Below, piece after piece: positions 10,609 through 22,811 of a stretch of 64,000 bases of DNA; positions within the stretch are counted from its first letter, which is position 1, and each line of letters begins with the position of its first letter. The position numbers and the translations under genes are program-made. Where the stretch lies: NCBI GenBank assembly GCA_025558075.1, contig JAHLKF010000026.1, positions 217,992 to 281,991 on the forward strand, read 5' to 3'. Under the pieces are notes generated by a model. That model saw only the letters and a program-made list of their open reading frames with translations, did not search any database and was not told the DNA's origin. This DNA comes from Gaertneriomyces semiglobifer (taxonomy: Eukaryota > Chytridiomycota > Chytridiomycetes > Spizellomycetales > Spizellomycetaceae).

Positions 10609-12269
10609 GTCTCTGTTGTGTGTTGTTGCTTCAGAATTTGAATGCTCTGGTGTTGCAATGAAGGGGGCTATGAGGGAGACCTCAGAGTTGGCCTCTTTTC
10701 CGCCAAAAGCTTTTCTTTCAAATCTCACTCGTTCCTTTGAGATGTTATAATTGTCCTGTACTCTTCCAGCAGTTCTGGTCGACCTTTGTAGGTCCACTTG
10801 TAGTATAATCGCCGTTCGACCGCTGAAGGCACACGTATAGGTGCCACACTGTTGGAACCCAGATGTTGCGTCCGTCAACTAATCAGGAATACAGGATCAG
10901 CTCTGCTCTACTTGGGTAGAATCTGAATGATCATTCTCCGAAGGAACATACCTCTCCTTTGACGTTCCGTGAGTCCGTTCTAAATTCCGGTCCTTATCCG
11001 CCGGAATTACAGACTCATAGAAGTGCAACCGACACCACAAAAAAAAAGGAGATCCACCCCTTTCGACGATAGAAGCTGAGTCGTGCGCGGGGGGATACGG
11101 ATATATAAGCCCCTAGCGGTTGTTATTATAGCGTTATATGCGGTGAACAGCAGTGTGGTGTTGGTATAACGAACGTGAGAGTAAAATGTGACGTCTCGGA
11201 ACACGTCGTGAACTGAGCACAGCGGTTTAAAAAGTGACATTTACCGAATGGGGGGAATAGGGGGATTAGGGGGAATGGCATGGATCGTAGCAGGGCACTG
11301 TGTAGGCAGGGGAGAAATGGCTTGAGGGGGATCTAGCAGTTCATGGCAGTTCCATGTAGCTCATTTCTCGCTTACGGTGTTGTCGGCTTCAGGTTTTAGA
11401 AGGACGACTAGGGCAACAGATCAGCGATATCTTCGACTGTACATGGCAGGGATATCCGCTGTACAGTGGAGCATATTGCTTCCATTCTTGCTGCTGGCTC
11501 GGCAGTGCTCACACGAACGCACCCATCTCAATACAGCAGAGCGCTGGTTGCTCAGTGTAAACATCCTCATCGAATCACATCAGCTTCAGGTCCATCTTCA
11601 CACTCATCAGTGGCCTTCAGTGGAGGTTCAGGTGTGCAAGTACGATCTCCGTCTCCTGATATCCTCCTTGTTGAGTTGCAGGCGCACAGTACCCACGTCT
11701 TCTGATCCTCAGAAAGAATGTCGTCCTTCCTAGCAAGGCGCATGCTGCAGAGGGTGTGGAATGCCTGGCTGAGAGATCCCGGGTGTCCACGCAGACTCGT
11801 GGTTGCCAAACGAACGAAGTACACCCATTCTCGCCAATGATCTGGGCTCGACAGATGTTTGACCCTCAATCCAGCGCCTCGCCAGAATGGGCTCCATCAT
11901 AGTGTTTCTTCCGTCTTCATGCAATCATCAACGCTATCAATGTTCCTCGCTGCATCCGGATTATTTCTTTTAGCCCTTCATAGCACCTCCATCAGCTAAT
12001 ACCGTATTGTAAGTGCAGACCTAAATTTCCCGATCTCAGTGGCCAGCCAAAGTGGGGCACTCAGCGCAGGCATTCGAACGCAATCCCCTCCGTAGCGTCC
12101 GCAAGCTTATTTGCTATTCACTGGTTATGCAGAGTGTGTGCCAACCGCTTCTCGGTCGAAAGCATCACGGCCTTTGACATCCCGCACCTCGCTCTTCATC
12201 GGTGACTAAAACCGTAGACATTTCGTGACACAGCAGAACTGGACTATCGATCGTCGCATACAAAAGGAA
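10609..12269. other. Long intergenic region between the GH26-like gene and DOA10
   Basis: 1.66 kb holding the two divergent promoters. Short frames on both strands have unconvincing composition. A tatataag sequence lies near 11100 in a G-rich context. I find no tRNA, repeat family or transposon end. Confidence 0.5.
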
Positions 12270-15200
12270 ATGGACGACGAAGGTGAGCATCATAGGAAGC
12301 TTGGACCTGGCTCGGTAAACAATCGCTGGGTTTCTCTAACACGCTGTGACAGAGATATGCCGAGTATGTCGCGGGGGATCGACACCATCGCAACCGCTAT
12401 ACCATCCATGCAAGTGCTCTGGATCAATGCGATATGTTCATCAGGAGTGTCTCGAAGAATGGTTAGGCGTCTCCGGAAAGAGAGGATGTGAGATTTGCGG
12501 ATGGGAGTTTCGGTTTGAGAATGGTATGTTTACATGGCCGACTTTCTGTTGAACGAGTTGATATGCAGATGACTGACGATTTTTGTATTTGCTTCAATGT
12601 AATAGTATATGCAGAAGAAGCTCCGCAAGCACTGAGCCCTTTATTCCTCTTAAAGGTCTTGCTACTGAAAATCTTCAAACTCGCCCGCTTCTACGCCAGG
12701 ATACTGCTTGCCACCGTCACCTGGCTCGTCATCGTCCCACTCGTGACGGTACATGTCTGGCGGATCTACTTTTCTCCATCGGCGCTTACAAGACCTACAT
12801 CGCTCGTTCTGGCAATGTCGAGACTCTTTGCTGAAGATGGATGGAAAAGTTTCATGAGTGTCCTGGTTGGAGACGTCTTTGAGGGACAAGTTATTGCAGC
12901 TGTATGTGTAGTGGTGTGTTTGGCGGGATTATGTTTAAAGGAGTATGTGGTGATGCAAACGCCGTTAGAGGCGTGGGGTCAGCCGATGCAGGCCGCAGAA
13001 CAACGAGTGGAGCGTGCGAGACTTTTCAGGCAGAATGAGGCGGGAAGGCTGCTTGAAGACATGAACCGGGCCGTAGATGAGCTGGGTGGATTGCGCGAAT
13101 TGGCCAGGCTTGGCGATGAGATTAGAAGAGCTGCCGAGCAAGTTGGTGCTGAGGATGAAAACAATAGGATACGTGAGATGGAAGAGGAGGTTGCACAGAT
13201 GCATCTGCCCGAAGTACTCCCTGATCGCCAAGCAAACGACAACGACAATGCGGACGCACGCAGGTCTGGAACCTCATCGCCGATACCGACAGAGGAGGCA
13301 GCAACAGAAACCGGATCTCATATACTGCCTCCGCCTCCTACAGAACAAGATGCGGGTGGCTATGGGTTGCCGTCTTCCTCAAAAGATTTAGATTTATCTC
13401 CCGCGGAGCTCAATATCAGCCCCGATAACAATGAGAGAGAAAGCACATTACGGCGGCGGACGAGAAGAACTTCTGAGCTCGATGTCCCTGGTGAGATATG
13501 GGAGATGGGCACGGTTGTGGAAGGTGGCGTGAGGAGAAGCCGGCGAATAGCGATGCGGGTGGGTGAGAAGAATGACGAGGCTAAAAGCGGCGAAAAGCAA
13601 CATGGAGAGGAACAGCGAAAAACACGGTGGGATAAAGGGAAGGGAAGAGATAGAGAAGTCTCACCTGCCACTTCTAGGATGAGCGATGAAAGTGGAAATG
13701 ATAGCGATGAGAAAGGGAGTGGGAAGTGGCGAAGAGGAGATAGGAAAGCACTCAATGACGTGAATCCGACTGCTTCGTTGGCTGATACGGCTATGGAGAG
13801 TACCGTCGCTGAGGACGACCACTGGCTAGGACTGCCAAGCATTTCCTACAATGCCACAGGTCATCAGGAGGCATCGATTTCTGCTGAGAAAGCAGAGGAT
13901 GACGCTGCTATGGCACAATCTGAATCCAGAGCTGCCGGAGGAGATCATTGGTTAGGGTTACCTTTATTGCCAAGCAGAGGGACGAGTGACTATGAAACTT
14001 CGCAGCAGACTGCAAACAATGCTAGCGGCAGCAGCAACCCCGCCGTTGGCCTGCCTTCCGACGATGCGATGACGGCCGACTTTGGGGAGTTCGATGTCCC
14101 TTGGGATAGCGGTGAAATGCGCTGGCTCGAGGAAAGGGACGAGGATAGGCGTGCACATGGGTATGAAGCCCATCAAGGACAGGAAATCGCTGACAATGTA
14201 GCAATACCGAACCCAGTGTTGCCAGCACCAATGCCTCCTCAACCACATGCTCTTGCCGAGGATGCCGATGCCCAGGAGCACGTAGCTGAGCTACGAAACG
14301 ACCTTCCTCCGCCGCCTCCTTTTGAACCGCTACAACCTTTCCAACCTCTGGAACAAGCACCACGAGTGCCTCCACTCCCAGCACCCGCGCCCGCTGCTGC
14401 TGCAGCAGAGCAAGACGCACCCCCGCCCGAGAACGACCTCAACGCGTTCCTTGAACTCCTCGGAATCGACGGTCCGATATCCAATCTCCTCCAAAACGTC
14501 GCCATGGTGATTTTTGTGATTGTTGTGTGCATTGGCGTAGGAGGTTGGTTGCCGTACGTAACTGGCCGAGCTGTGGCAGGGGTGGGTGAACCCTGCGTCG
14601 GATTCGTGGTGGAAAAGGTGGAAAGTGTGGGACAGGTTGTGAGGAGTGGTGCGAACGTTGTGGGAGGGGTGGTGGACCCGGTTTTGGAGCCGGTTGTAGA
14701 AGGGGTCGTGGGGATGGGTGTTCAGATGGGAATTTGGAGACGAAAGGATGTCATCAATGCTGGTGAAGGGCCACTGAAGGGTGCGGTATTGGATGTACAG
14801 AGTGGAATTGTTGGATCGGAGTGGGTTGATGTGGACGGCGTTGTTCACCAGGAGGAGGGACCTGAGACTGTCAACAACAAAGACGACACACCTGAGTTTG
14901 AACATCCATCCTCATCCATCCGGTCAAAGATTCTCTACACGTTTCTCGGATATCTCACTCAATCCGTGTTCCTGCTGGCCCAATTCCGACGCACCAATCG
15001 GTTTAACCACCCGTACTTCCTCACACTCAAGCGGATTCTCCTACGGTGGTGCTCGTGGTTTCTCACCGCCTCCAAGTTTACTTTCTTCCTGACCATCGAA
15101 CTGGGGCTGTTCCCGTTCTTCTGTGGGGTATTGATTGATTACTTTACGATGCCAGTCTTTGGACCTGCCATAACGATTTCTACACGACTGGTTTTCCACC

Positions 15201-16918
15201 ATAAACACCCTGTTACCTCCGTGTTCCTGCATTGGCTAGCTGGCACGGTATTTATGTTTGCGTTTGCGTTATGGGTAGGGACTGTGAGAGAATTGGTGCG
15301 GCCTGGAGTGTTGTGGTTCATTCGAGACCCGAATGACCCAGAGTTCCGGCCGGTGGAAGACATTATTGAGCGTCCCGTCGGTGTACAGCTAAGGAAATTA
15401 GGTGTGGGATGTTTGATGTATGCGGGACTTGTTGCGGTTGGGGTAGGTGGGTTTGTACAGTGTGTGCGAGGGTTGGATTACGTCAAAGCAGTAATGGGTC
15501 TCAAGGGTGTGATGCAAGTGTTTCCGGTAGAGTGGGCGATGAGACGGGAATTGGTGTGGGAGTTTCCGGTGGATTTGGTGGTGGGTCATTTCTTTGTCCC
15601 GTGGGTGGTAAGCGTGGTGAACCCGAAAACGGTGGTGAAAGTGGTGTTGGATAAATGTATAAAGATTTTGGCGAGGGTGTTAGAGTTGGAGGAGTTCTTG
15701 CTGGGAGCGGTGCAGAGGCGCATGGAGGTGGATGGTAGGGATTTCCCGTATCTGAGAGTCCCGAATCATGATCACATCGAGGTTGTTCCTGGATACCGCA
15801 TGGTTGTGCCGATGAGAGAACAGGAAGAGGTCTTTGGACGGGAAGGCGAGACGGAGGATGACGTTCGCGGCAACTGGAGAAAAGTCTATGTGCCACCCAT
15901 GTGGAAGCTCCGGGTCGTGCTGTTTTTGGTTGGGCTATGGGTGGTGGGGATCGTCGGTGGCATCGTCGGTATTGTGGGACCGGTGTTACTTGGGAGGACG
16001 ATTTTCAAATGGGCGTTTGGATTTTGGGGTGTACAACCAAACGTGGAGCATGCCATACGCGATGAGTTGGGAACGCATGATGTTTATGCGTTCTTGATGG
16101 GCGTGGCGGTGTGTGTATTCGTAGTCGGTCCCGTGAGAAAGGTTTGGAACTTTTTGGGACGACGAATGGAATACAATGTGGACTTGCGAGTGTTTGCCAG
16201 AGTCATCGGTCGGGTGTCCCGGATGATTGGTGTATTGATATTGGGAGTAGGGGTTGTTCCGATGCTGATGGGCGTAGTGTTCGAGACGTATATGATTGTG
16301 TTCTTGAGACTGTTTACCGCCATTGGAACCCATACAACGACGACTGTCGGTGCTACGACAAGTGGAGATGTGAGGAATTTCAGCATTGTCCGGGCAGTAG
16401 TGCAAGCATACACCCTCGGTCTTATCTATCTGAAGATCGTATGGGGGCTTGGCCGGGCATTGAACATGGGCATCTACACGCGCGTTCATCGATTCTTGTT
16501 TCTCGGGAATGACAACCTGTTCTACGAGGTTGTGAGAGATCTGGTGGTTCTTTCGACGAGCTTGTTCATGGCGGTCGTCATGCCCGCAGTGGGTGGTGTT
16601 GCGGTTGTATATGCGAGAAAGCGGGGATATTTCGGCACAGCGACTGGCAAAGGGGACAAAGGATATGATGGAGAAAGTGGAGTTGAGGGCGTCATGGTGA
16701 TGGCGTTCATTGGGTTTGTTGGGGCGACTGTTCTGAGATATACGGCCAAGATACTTTGGAGAGGATGGAAAAGTTGGGGTGAGAAGGTTCGGGAGGAAAC
16801 CTTCTTGGTCGGCAGACGGTTAGAGAATTTGGGTCAAGCTGGGGAAGATGGAATGGATGAGATTGATCAGGAGAGAGAGCAGAGAGAGGATGTGGGATTA
16901 ATGCCTCAGGTGATGTGA
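12270..16918 (+). CDS. SSM4: Doa10/MARCH6-type RING-CH E3 ubiquitin ligase
   Basis: Polytopic ER / inner nuclear membrane ubiquitin ligase of the ERAD-C pathway (yeast Ssm4/Doa10, human MARCHF6). Model: exons 12270-12282, 12353-12523 and 12606-16918, introns 70 and 82 nt, 1498 residues. The 13-nt first coding exon supplies MDDE and joins in frame to EICRVCRGG. The N-terminal RING-CH finger is complete: Cys7, Cys10, Cys24, Cys26, His34, Cys37, Cys50, Cys53. It is followed by two hydrophobic helices ([33 protein letters not shown]). A charged, probably disordered stretch of roughly 500 residues comes next, with Pro-rich parts. The C-terminal half has many transmembrane segments, including the family's conserved central TEB4-Doa10 region. 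Length and architecture match the family (yeast 1319 residues). Confidence 0.95.
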
Positions 16919-17163
16919 TGGTTGTTGTACTTAGAGAGAGTTTCCGCACCCCGTGTACAGAGCCGATTCTTTCCTACATATTGGTCTTTTTATTGGTTAC
17001 TTTTGAGGTCAAACTTGGTCCTTACGTACAAACCGTGGGGCCAAAAAGCAAGTCGAGGTTACTACACTCTCATAGATCTCACAAATGTACGCCGTCTCCT
17101 ACTAATAAAATGCTAAAATCTGCCCAAAAAAATTCAAATCTACTCATAAAACTACAGCGGAAA

Positions 17164-17838
17164 TCACATCGACATCAACGCCGTCGCCAACGCCGAAAGT
17201 CCCAGGCCGTACATCGCAGATAAGGAGGCCGCACCGTTTTCGTCTTTGGTAGTACTCACACCATCACCTGCGCCAGGCACCACCTGTCCTTTCGGCACCT
17301 CCAAGCTAATAGTAAAGGGTTTCTCCATCATCAGCCACTCCTCCCAGTGGCCCGCGCCCTGTCCTCCCTCGAGATTGGGAGATTCCACCCAATTCCCGCC
17401 ATACATGCAGAAATGGAATCCGTCCTTCTGGGACACGAGGTCGGTCATATTGGGGAATATGGTAAAGTTGGTGCCGAGACGGGTGCCCGATCCGGTGTCC
17501 CAGACGTAGGTGAGCGGCCCAATGTAAGTGGGCGCTTTGATGGTTGCAGAGTGTGCGGACGGTGTGGCTGGCGGAAGAGGTGGGATGTAGCCAAGGTTCA
17601 CTGGTTCTAATCATTGTAAGAATCAGAAGTAACATTAGTGGACGAACGTCCGGTGGTGTGATTTCTGGGTTATTACTTTGATATACGTACTTTCTGGCAT
17701 ACCACCCATGATGCCCCAGTCGATTGAGATGGGATATGTGTGGTTGACGGCAAAGACGGGCGGGTCAGGTAGCGTCCATACCGGGTCGGCTGCGATGAGG
17801 GTGGGCACAGCTAGCAGAAGCACTGTAGTCTTGAGCAT
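17164..17838 (-). CDS. Small secreted, probably GPI-anchored protein
   Basis: 196 residues in two exons (17838-17691 and 17606-17164; intron 84 nt, gtacgt..tag). The start at 17838 gives a signal peptide (MLKTTVLLLAVPTLIAADP) with cleavage probable near AAD. The mature part has N-glycosylation sequons (NHT, NFT, NMT), several Trp residues and an FHFCMYGGNWVESP segment. The C-terminus has a small-residue stretch (NGAASLSAMYG) followed by a hydrophobic tail without a basic end, as expected for a GPI-attachment signal. No known domain is recognised. I infer a cell-surface or wall protein. It converges on DOA10 with a 245-nt spacer. Confidence 0.75.
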
Positions 17839-18432
17839 TGTTGTGATTGGGTTTAGCACTTTGCGAGATCTTGGGTTGCGGGGATGCAGAGACTGTAGCA
17901 AAATTAGGATATGCTGATATACGCTTATAAGAAGAAGATGAGATGCCTACGTCGTTCTATTATTCCAACCGAAGCGGGTGGAATGCCAACAAATGTCGTC
18001 GTCCGTAAATTTAAGAAACTGCCAAGTTCAACGTCCACGAGAACGCGCCAAACTGTGCCACGCTCCGACCACAATCTCCGATGACTGTGCCATCCGCGCG
18101 TTTGCGCCTGCGACGGCGATCTTGGAACGCGCTATCGCCGTTCGATTGTTGATCATCGGAGAGTGGTTAATATAGGTAGGCTGGTCCTTGCTCTTGATCT
18201 TCCACGACCGGCCACATATCACGAGTGCATACGTGTCCACTTTGAGTCCAAGTGGTAGCAGAATGGATGCAACTTCGTCTCAACACCATCCGCAGTCAGT
18301 GAGGTGATCCCAATGTAAAAACCGCAGATTCTTTCAAGTTGACAACTCTTTTCCGACAAGTAGTTTGAAAGTATGTAAATATATGTTACTATGAGATCCG
18401 CATCATACAATGTTTCAATTCAAGAATCAATT
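17839..18432. other. Intergenic region upstream of the GPI-type protein
   Basis: Contains the promoter of the 17164-17838 gene and the 3' end of the dehydrogenase gene. Nothing else identified. Confidence 0.5.
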
Positions 18433-19637
18433 TCAAGTGGCCGAACTTTTTCTGCTTTCTTCAAACTTCTTGATGATGCTTTCGGAGAGCTCCCATAGCT
18501 CTTTCTGTAGTGCCTCATCGTTTCCCCAGTAGAATGCTTCCGAAAGCTTTGCCGTAGGCAACTAACAAATCAGGTAAGTAAATTGCGCGCGTGATTCAGG
18601 AGTTGACGCACCGAGAACACTTACGAAAAACTGTCCTCGATAGTCCTTTTCTTCCACATCCGGGCTCGTGGCAAGGTACAGCTGGGTCAAACTCCCAAAA
18701 TCGGGGGTTCTTCCCACCAATGGACCGACGACCCCGACGAGTTTCTCAATGACGCCCCCACCAAAGATTGTATGTGCGACCAGATTCGTGGCAATTGAAC
18801 CGGGATGCAACGCGTTTGCCCTGACTTCTGGTTTCTCAAGGGCAACAAGACGCTTTTGGAGTTCCTTGGTGAAAAGAATGTTGGCGAGTTTGGATGTTGT
18901 GTATGCGGACCCTGCGCTGTAGTCAGCCTTGGGGGTTCGCGCTAACTGCGAATAATCAGGGCGGGACCACATCATTTTTGCGGCCTTGGAGGAAACCGCC
19001 ACAATTCGAGATTTTGGAGAAAGGTACGGAATCAGGAGATTCGTGAGGTAAAAGCTGAGGGATGGTAACAGAGAGATTAATTGGCTTATTGCGAGTGATA
19101 CGGCGGGTTTGCTCATTATAGACTTACTGTGCCAAGTGGTTCACTCCAAATTGAGCTTCAATATCCGAAGGATTCTTCATAGTCTTGTATGGAACTGCCA
19201 TGATTCCAGCGTTCAACATCAGCACGTCGATCCTCAACTGCTTTCCTTCGGCATCCGTCTTCCGCTTCCACCAATCGACAAATGAGCGAACACTTTCCAG
19301 GTCTTCATTGTCCATAACTCCGTACTCGACAGTCCAATCCTTTTGGTCCGTCTCTTGTTGGTTAAGCTCATCCTTGATGGATTGGACAGCCTCCGTTCCT
19401 CGCTGGTCGCTGCGTGCGGTGATTACTACCCGCGCTCCATTACGTGCAAGAGCGACGGCTGAAGAGCGACCAAGACCAGACGCTCCGCCTGTTATAATGA
19501 CGGTCTGAACAAAGTTATGAGTGAGAAACAGGTTTCGCGGGTTAGAGCTTAAATTGTTCCATTCTTACCTTTCCAGACATGTCTGGGATCTGGTCCACGC
19601 TGAAAGCGGGTTTGAAGTAGTTTAAGATAAACGACAT
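18433..19637 (-). CDS. Short-chain dehydrogenase/reductase (retinol dehydrogenase / WWOX-like)
   Basis: NAD(P)-dependent oxidoreductase of the classical SDR superfamily; substrate unknown. Model: exons 19637-19569, 19504-19128, 19054-18625 and 18561-18433, introns 64, 73 and 63 nt, 334 residues. The nucleotide-binding motif TGGASGLG is at residues 28-35, the NAG motif lies in LMLNAGIMAVPY, and the catalytic triad is Ser170 (IVAVSSKAA), Tyr200 and Lys204 (SAYTTSKLAN). Splicing at 19128/19054 restores NHLAHFYLTNLL, which matches the family consensus NHLGHFLLTNLL. The layout is that of light-dependent protochlorophyllide reductase/WWOX/retinol dehydrogenase relatives, for which the fungal role is usually unknown. 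No signal peptide is visible. Confidence 0.92.
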
Positions 19638-19705
19638 CTTGAGCTGTTTCTCTTTGCTTTCCAGATGGTACTTTTGCAAAGAAGCTTGAATGAAGAGGGA
19701 GGAAG

Positions 19706-20330
19706 TTACGCAGATTCGCAGGCTTTTTGAGTTGCAGAATCGACGTGTGTCATCAGCTTTCGCGTGTCAAGAATCACAAAACGGACAGAAGCAGCGGAGG
19801 CCTCGGCGATGGAAATCGGGCCGCTGTTGTTGAGCATACTGTCCTCGGCGGCCAGGATGAAATGCCGAGTGGTGCGGGTGTCGCGGAACGGTGTGCGCAT
19901 GTGTACATGTAAAAGTTGGACTATGGGTGAACTGAAAGCAGATCTTGGCATTCTTGACGCAGTTTGTAGCTTCTGCTTTCATTTCGCTGTTCCCAGCCAT
20001 TCCAGATCCACGATCATCGCAGCGAGTGACAGCGATGCTTCCCATGGGCCTGGGAACTCGATGACAGGGACCTGGACATGGAGCGCCGAAAGGTCATTCT
20101 TCCAGATGCATAACAATGTCACAAAGGAATGGGGGTAAGCCGAAGCTCATGCCGTTCATCATCATCGTCTTTAAGGGACGATGCTGTTGGGAATCATGCG
20201 TGAATCGAAATGAATAGCAGATCATTTGCACACTCGGAACACATGGCCTTCCAAAGGAATTGTTAAGCTGAACCTTCCCCGCCAAGGTTATTCAGCCCAT
20301 TTTCTGGACAGAGACTGCAGCATTCTGCTA
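19706..20330 (-). pseudogene. Protein-like but interrupted sequence (decayed gene or unresolved exons)
   Basis: Reading the minus strand gives several islands with strongly protein-like sequence. The last island ends at a stop at 19706 and includes HMRTPFRDTRTTRHFILAAE, SGPISIAEA and RFVILDTRKL. The same frame continues upstream through VTLLCIWKNDLSALHVQVP and WEASLSLAAMIVDLEWLG, but one TGA (about 20000) separates the two. Further upstream, pieces such as DDDERHELRLTPIPL and RFSLTIPLEGHVFRV lie in other frames. A weak donor (gtcact) and the acceptor ctttcag could remove the TGA, or the gene has accumulated a nonsense change and frameshifts. I do not recognise the family. Its 3' end is only 69 nt from the start of the dehydrogenase gene on the same strand. 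Confidence 0.35.
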
Positions 20331-20677
20331 GTCTCACCTAAAAATAAACGAAGAGATGGAACGAGGTTCTGGTCGAATGATGACATCGGTCGGCGGCCGT
20401 GACGGTTTCCCGCTCTCAACAAGTGTGTGACTTGTTGGTGAGCTAAACCCGATAGGCCGCTGCCAAACAAAGGGAAATAGCCTAACAACTCCTAACAAAA
20501 TAACAGCAGCAGCAGGAATTACCATCCATCCATCTGTAGGCCGTAACAAAGTCCATAGGCTATTTGTTAAAGGAGTGTGTGCCAAGCTTTGTATTTTAGT
20601 CTCGTCGGGATTATCGCACTTTCAACCCGAGTTGTTCCCAGATCAAACCGCTTTACAGACTTGGATGGAAGACGACT

Positions 20678-20685
20678 TATAAATA
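20678..20685 (+). promoter_or_regulatory. TATA box of the Pil1-type gene
   Basis: tataaata, about 150 nt before the start codon at 20836 and on the same strand. Matches the core TATA consensus; not otherwise tested. Confidence 0.45.
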
Positions 20686-20835
20686 CGGTAGCGATCGAGA
20701 AAGAGAGAACAGAGTAATTGAAAGGCAGCGATCCCCAAGTTGCGACCCTATCCCAGCGCGAGCATCAACCGTAACTGGGATTCAACACTTGCGAACGACT
20801 CTTGCTCCAATAACGCCCGGTCCCTCACCATCATA

Positions 20836-22464
20836 ATGGCCAACTTCCAAGGCCTCCGTCGATCGATGGTATCGCTGAATGCCAATGACCACCCCGAGCT
20901 CAATGTCATGATCACTGGTCGGTTGCTTCTTTCTGCATTTCCAAACGCTATGAGCATTTACCCATTCCCATGCAGAGGAAAAGGACGTAATGAAAGAACT
21001 GTCGAGGTTTGCAAAGGAGAAAGTCGAAGCGGGAAAATACATGGCCGTTTGGGGAAAGACCGAGCACTCCGATATTGAGGATATCACCGAAAAGTACCTC
21101 GTCTTGTTTGAGCAGTTTGCCAAATTTCACAGCGACTTGATTGGTATGTCCAAATGACTTCTGCAGCCGGCGTATGTGGAGGCTCGCCGCTTATTAAACA
21201 CTCTATTCGGTGAATTACCGTACGTAGAACGTTACGACTGCTACCGTGCCAAACTAAAAGATATGAAATCTCGCGAGGACGGTCTATACATCCTTCGGAA
21301 GCGTCTCACGGAGCTGCAAGGAAAGTACAAGGAAGCAATCAAGCGCCAGAAGCCGACCGAGGCGTTGCGCGCCGAATTAGAGAGCTTGGATAGAGATTGC
21401 AACGAGAGCGGGGCTGCCTACGAAGGATTCAAGAGAGCTATTTTCAAAGAAGCCATGCATATGCAGTTTGATGCGTGGATGGATTTTGGTAGAAAGGTAG
21501 GTTATTTCCCATATCATTTGCAGTGGTATTGTTCTAGACTTTTCCACCATGAACTTCCTCTCAGATCATGGTATTCGCCCAGTTCGGTAAATATTTATCG
21601 GACCAGATTCCGCAAGGCTCTCTGGCACCGGGACAACCCTTACCAGCGTATGAGGGAGCTCCCGTCACTACCCGTATTGTCAACGATTTCCTCAAAGCCC
21701 TTCGCATATCTGAACCCGCCTCCCAAGCTAACGGTAATCGACGACACTCCGGCACGTCCTCACAGTTTTCTTTAGATAATGATCCTCTCCCTCCGCCGGG
21801 AAGCATGCCGGAAGGTCCCCAACCACCCCCTAAGCGGTACGCTGCTCACCAACGCCACGGCTCCGGCGACCGTCTACAAGGCACCTCACATTCCCCAGTG
21901 GGCGGGTCCCCGGAAATGCACGCTAGCTCACGACCCATCAGTATGCTTGACCCTGGCCGCCCTGTAAGCATGTTTTACGAACCGCAACGTAACAGCGGGA
22001 GTTTTCTTGCCCCTCCTGCGACTGCTCTTCCTAATTCTACACCCGGTTCTCCTCGTCCTCAGTCTCCTAACTTAAACTCAAGCCGTCGTTACTACCAGGC
22101 ACCCAACCCGCTTCCTCATTCTCAATCCTTGCCACGCACACCAGATACGCCATTCTCTCAGTCACCCCGCGATTCGCATTTCTTGCCACCCACTCACTCC
22201 CTTCCGCGCCAAATATCCGTTGTCACCTGTCCCGTATGTGAGAGGCATGTTATTGCGAACTTGTTGAACCCACACTTGGACTCGGCGTGTGCGATGCATC
22301 TGGTGGAGGTAACGGGGAATGGAGCCTTGGGATATGATGAATATGATGCGCAACGACAAGTGAGAGCGCGACAAAGTATGGAAGGGTTTCGAGACGGCGG
22401 TGAGCCGTTGATGACTGATGAGGAGATAAGGCAGAGGTTGGAAGCGGTTAGGATGAACGTGTGA
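20836..22464 (+). CDS. PIL1: Eisosome Pil1/Lsp1-type BAR protein fused to a UBZ4-like zinc finger
   Basis: Model: exons 20836-20917, 20976-21143, 21228-21496 and 21565-22464, introns 58, 84 and 68 nt, 472 residues. Residues about 20-220 match the Pil1/Lsp1 BAR fold that coats the plasma membrane at eisosomes: KELSRFAKEKVEAGKYMAVWG, the splice-restored SDLIERYDCYRAKLKDM, a long helix with KYKEAIKRQKP, MQFDAWMDFGRK and LPAYEGAPVTTRIVNDFLKA. The next 170 residues are Ser/Pro-rich and probably disordered. At residues 395-415 there is a compact C-x2-C-x11-H-x4-C motif (CPVC...NPHLDSAC) close to the Rad18-type UBZ4 ubiquitin-binding finger, whose usual spacing is H-x3-C. BAR end and finger lie in the same uninterrupted exon, so the fusion does not depend on a splice choice. 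Pil1 assignment is firm; ubiquitin binding is inference. Confidence 0.88.
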
Positions 22465-22811
22465 TGTATGAGCAGTCGGAGAGTCGAGAAGAGGACCTAG
22501 GATTCATAGACCCACTTTTTCGCCGTTTGGACCATTTGATTCTTTTGAGATACCTGTCAATTGTACCATGGCATACTGCCATACTTGTGTGTAATCCCTT
22601 TCATTATTGTAGCAAACATCAACTGTAGTAACCCATTTGGCTAATATAATCAGCGACTGGACTAAAAACTTCAAAAAAAAAATGCACGAACTTTTCCAGT
22701 TGCAATCACGAAGGACTTTTTATCCAGATCCACTTCTTAAACACAGCGATCGTTGATTGGCAGAGCAGAAGGACACGGCGATAACAACCGTGTGCAAGGG
22801 AGGAAGCTACG
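22465..22811. other. Intergenic spacer between PIL1-type gene and CSTF1
   Basis: About 350 nt, tandem orientation; holds a 3' end and the next promoter. An A-run at 22673-22682 is the only simple sequence. Confidence 0.5.

Noticed and set aside
12061..12095. cattcgaacgcaatcc resembling a tRNA T-arm on the minus strand
   Set aside because: No matching acceptor, D or anticodon arms can be folded around it.
13360..13842. Ser/Leu-rich minus-strand frame inside DOA10
   Set aside because: Antisense of the charged linker of the ubiquitin ligase.
19990..20010. In-frame TGA as a selenocysteine or recoded codon
   Set aside because: TGA is a normal stop in neighbouring genes, no SECIS-like element was seen, and fungi of this type are not expected to recode it; decay or splicing is simpler.
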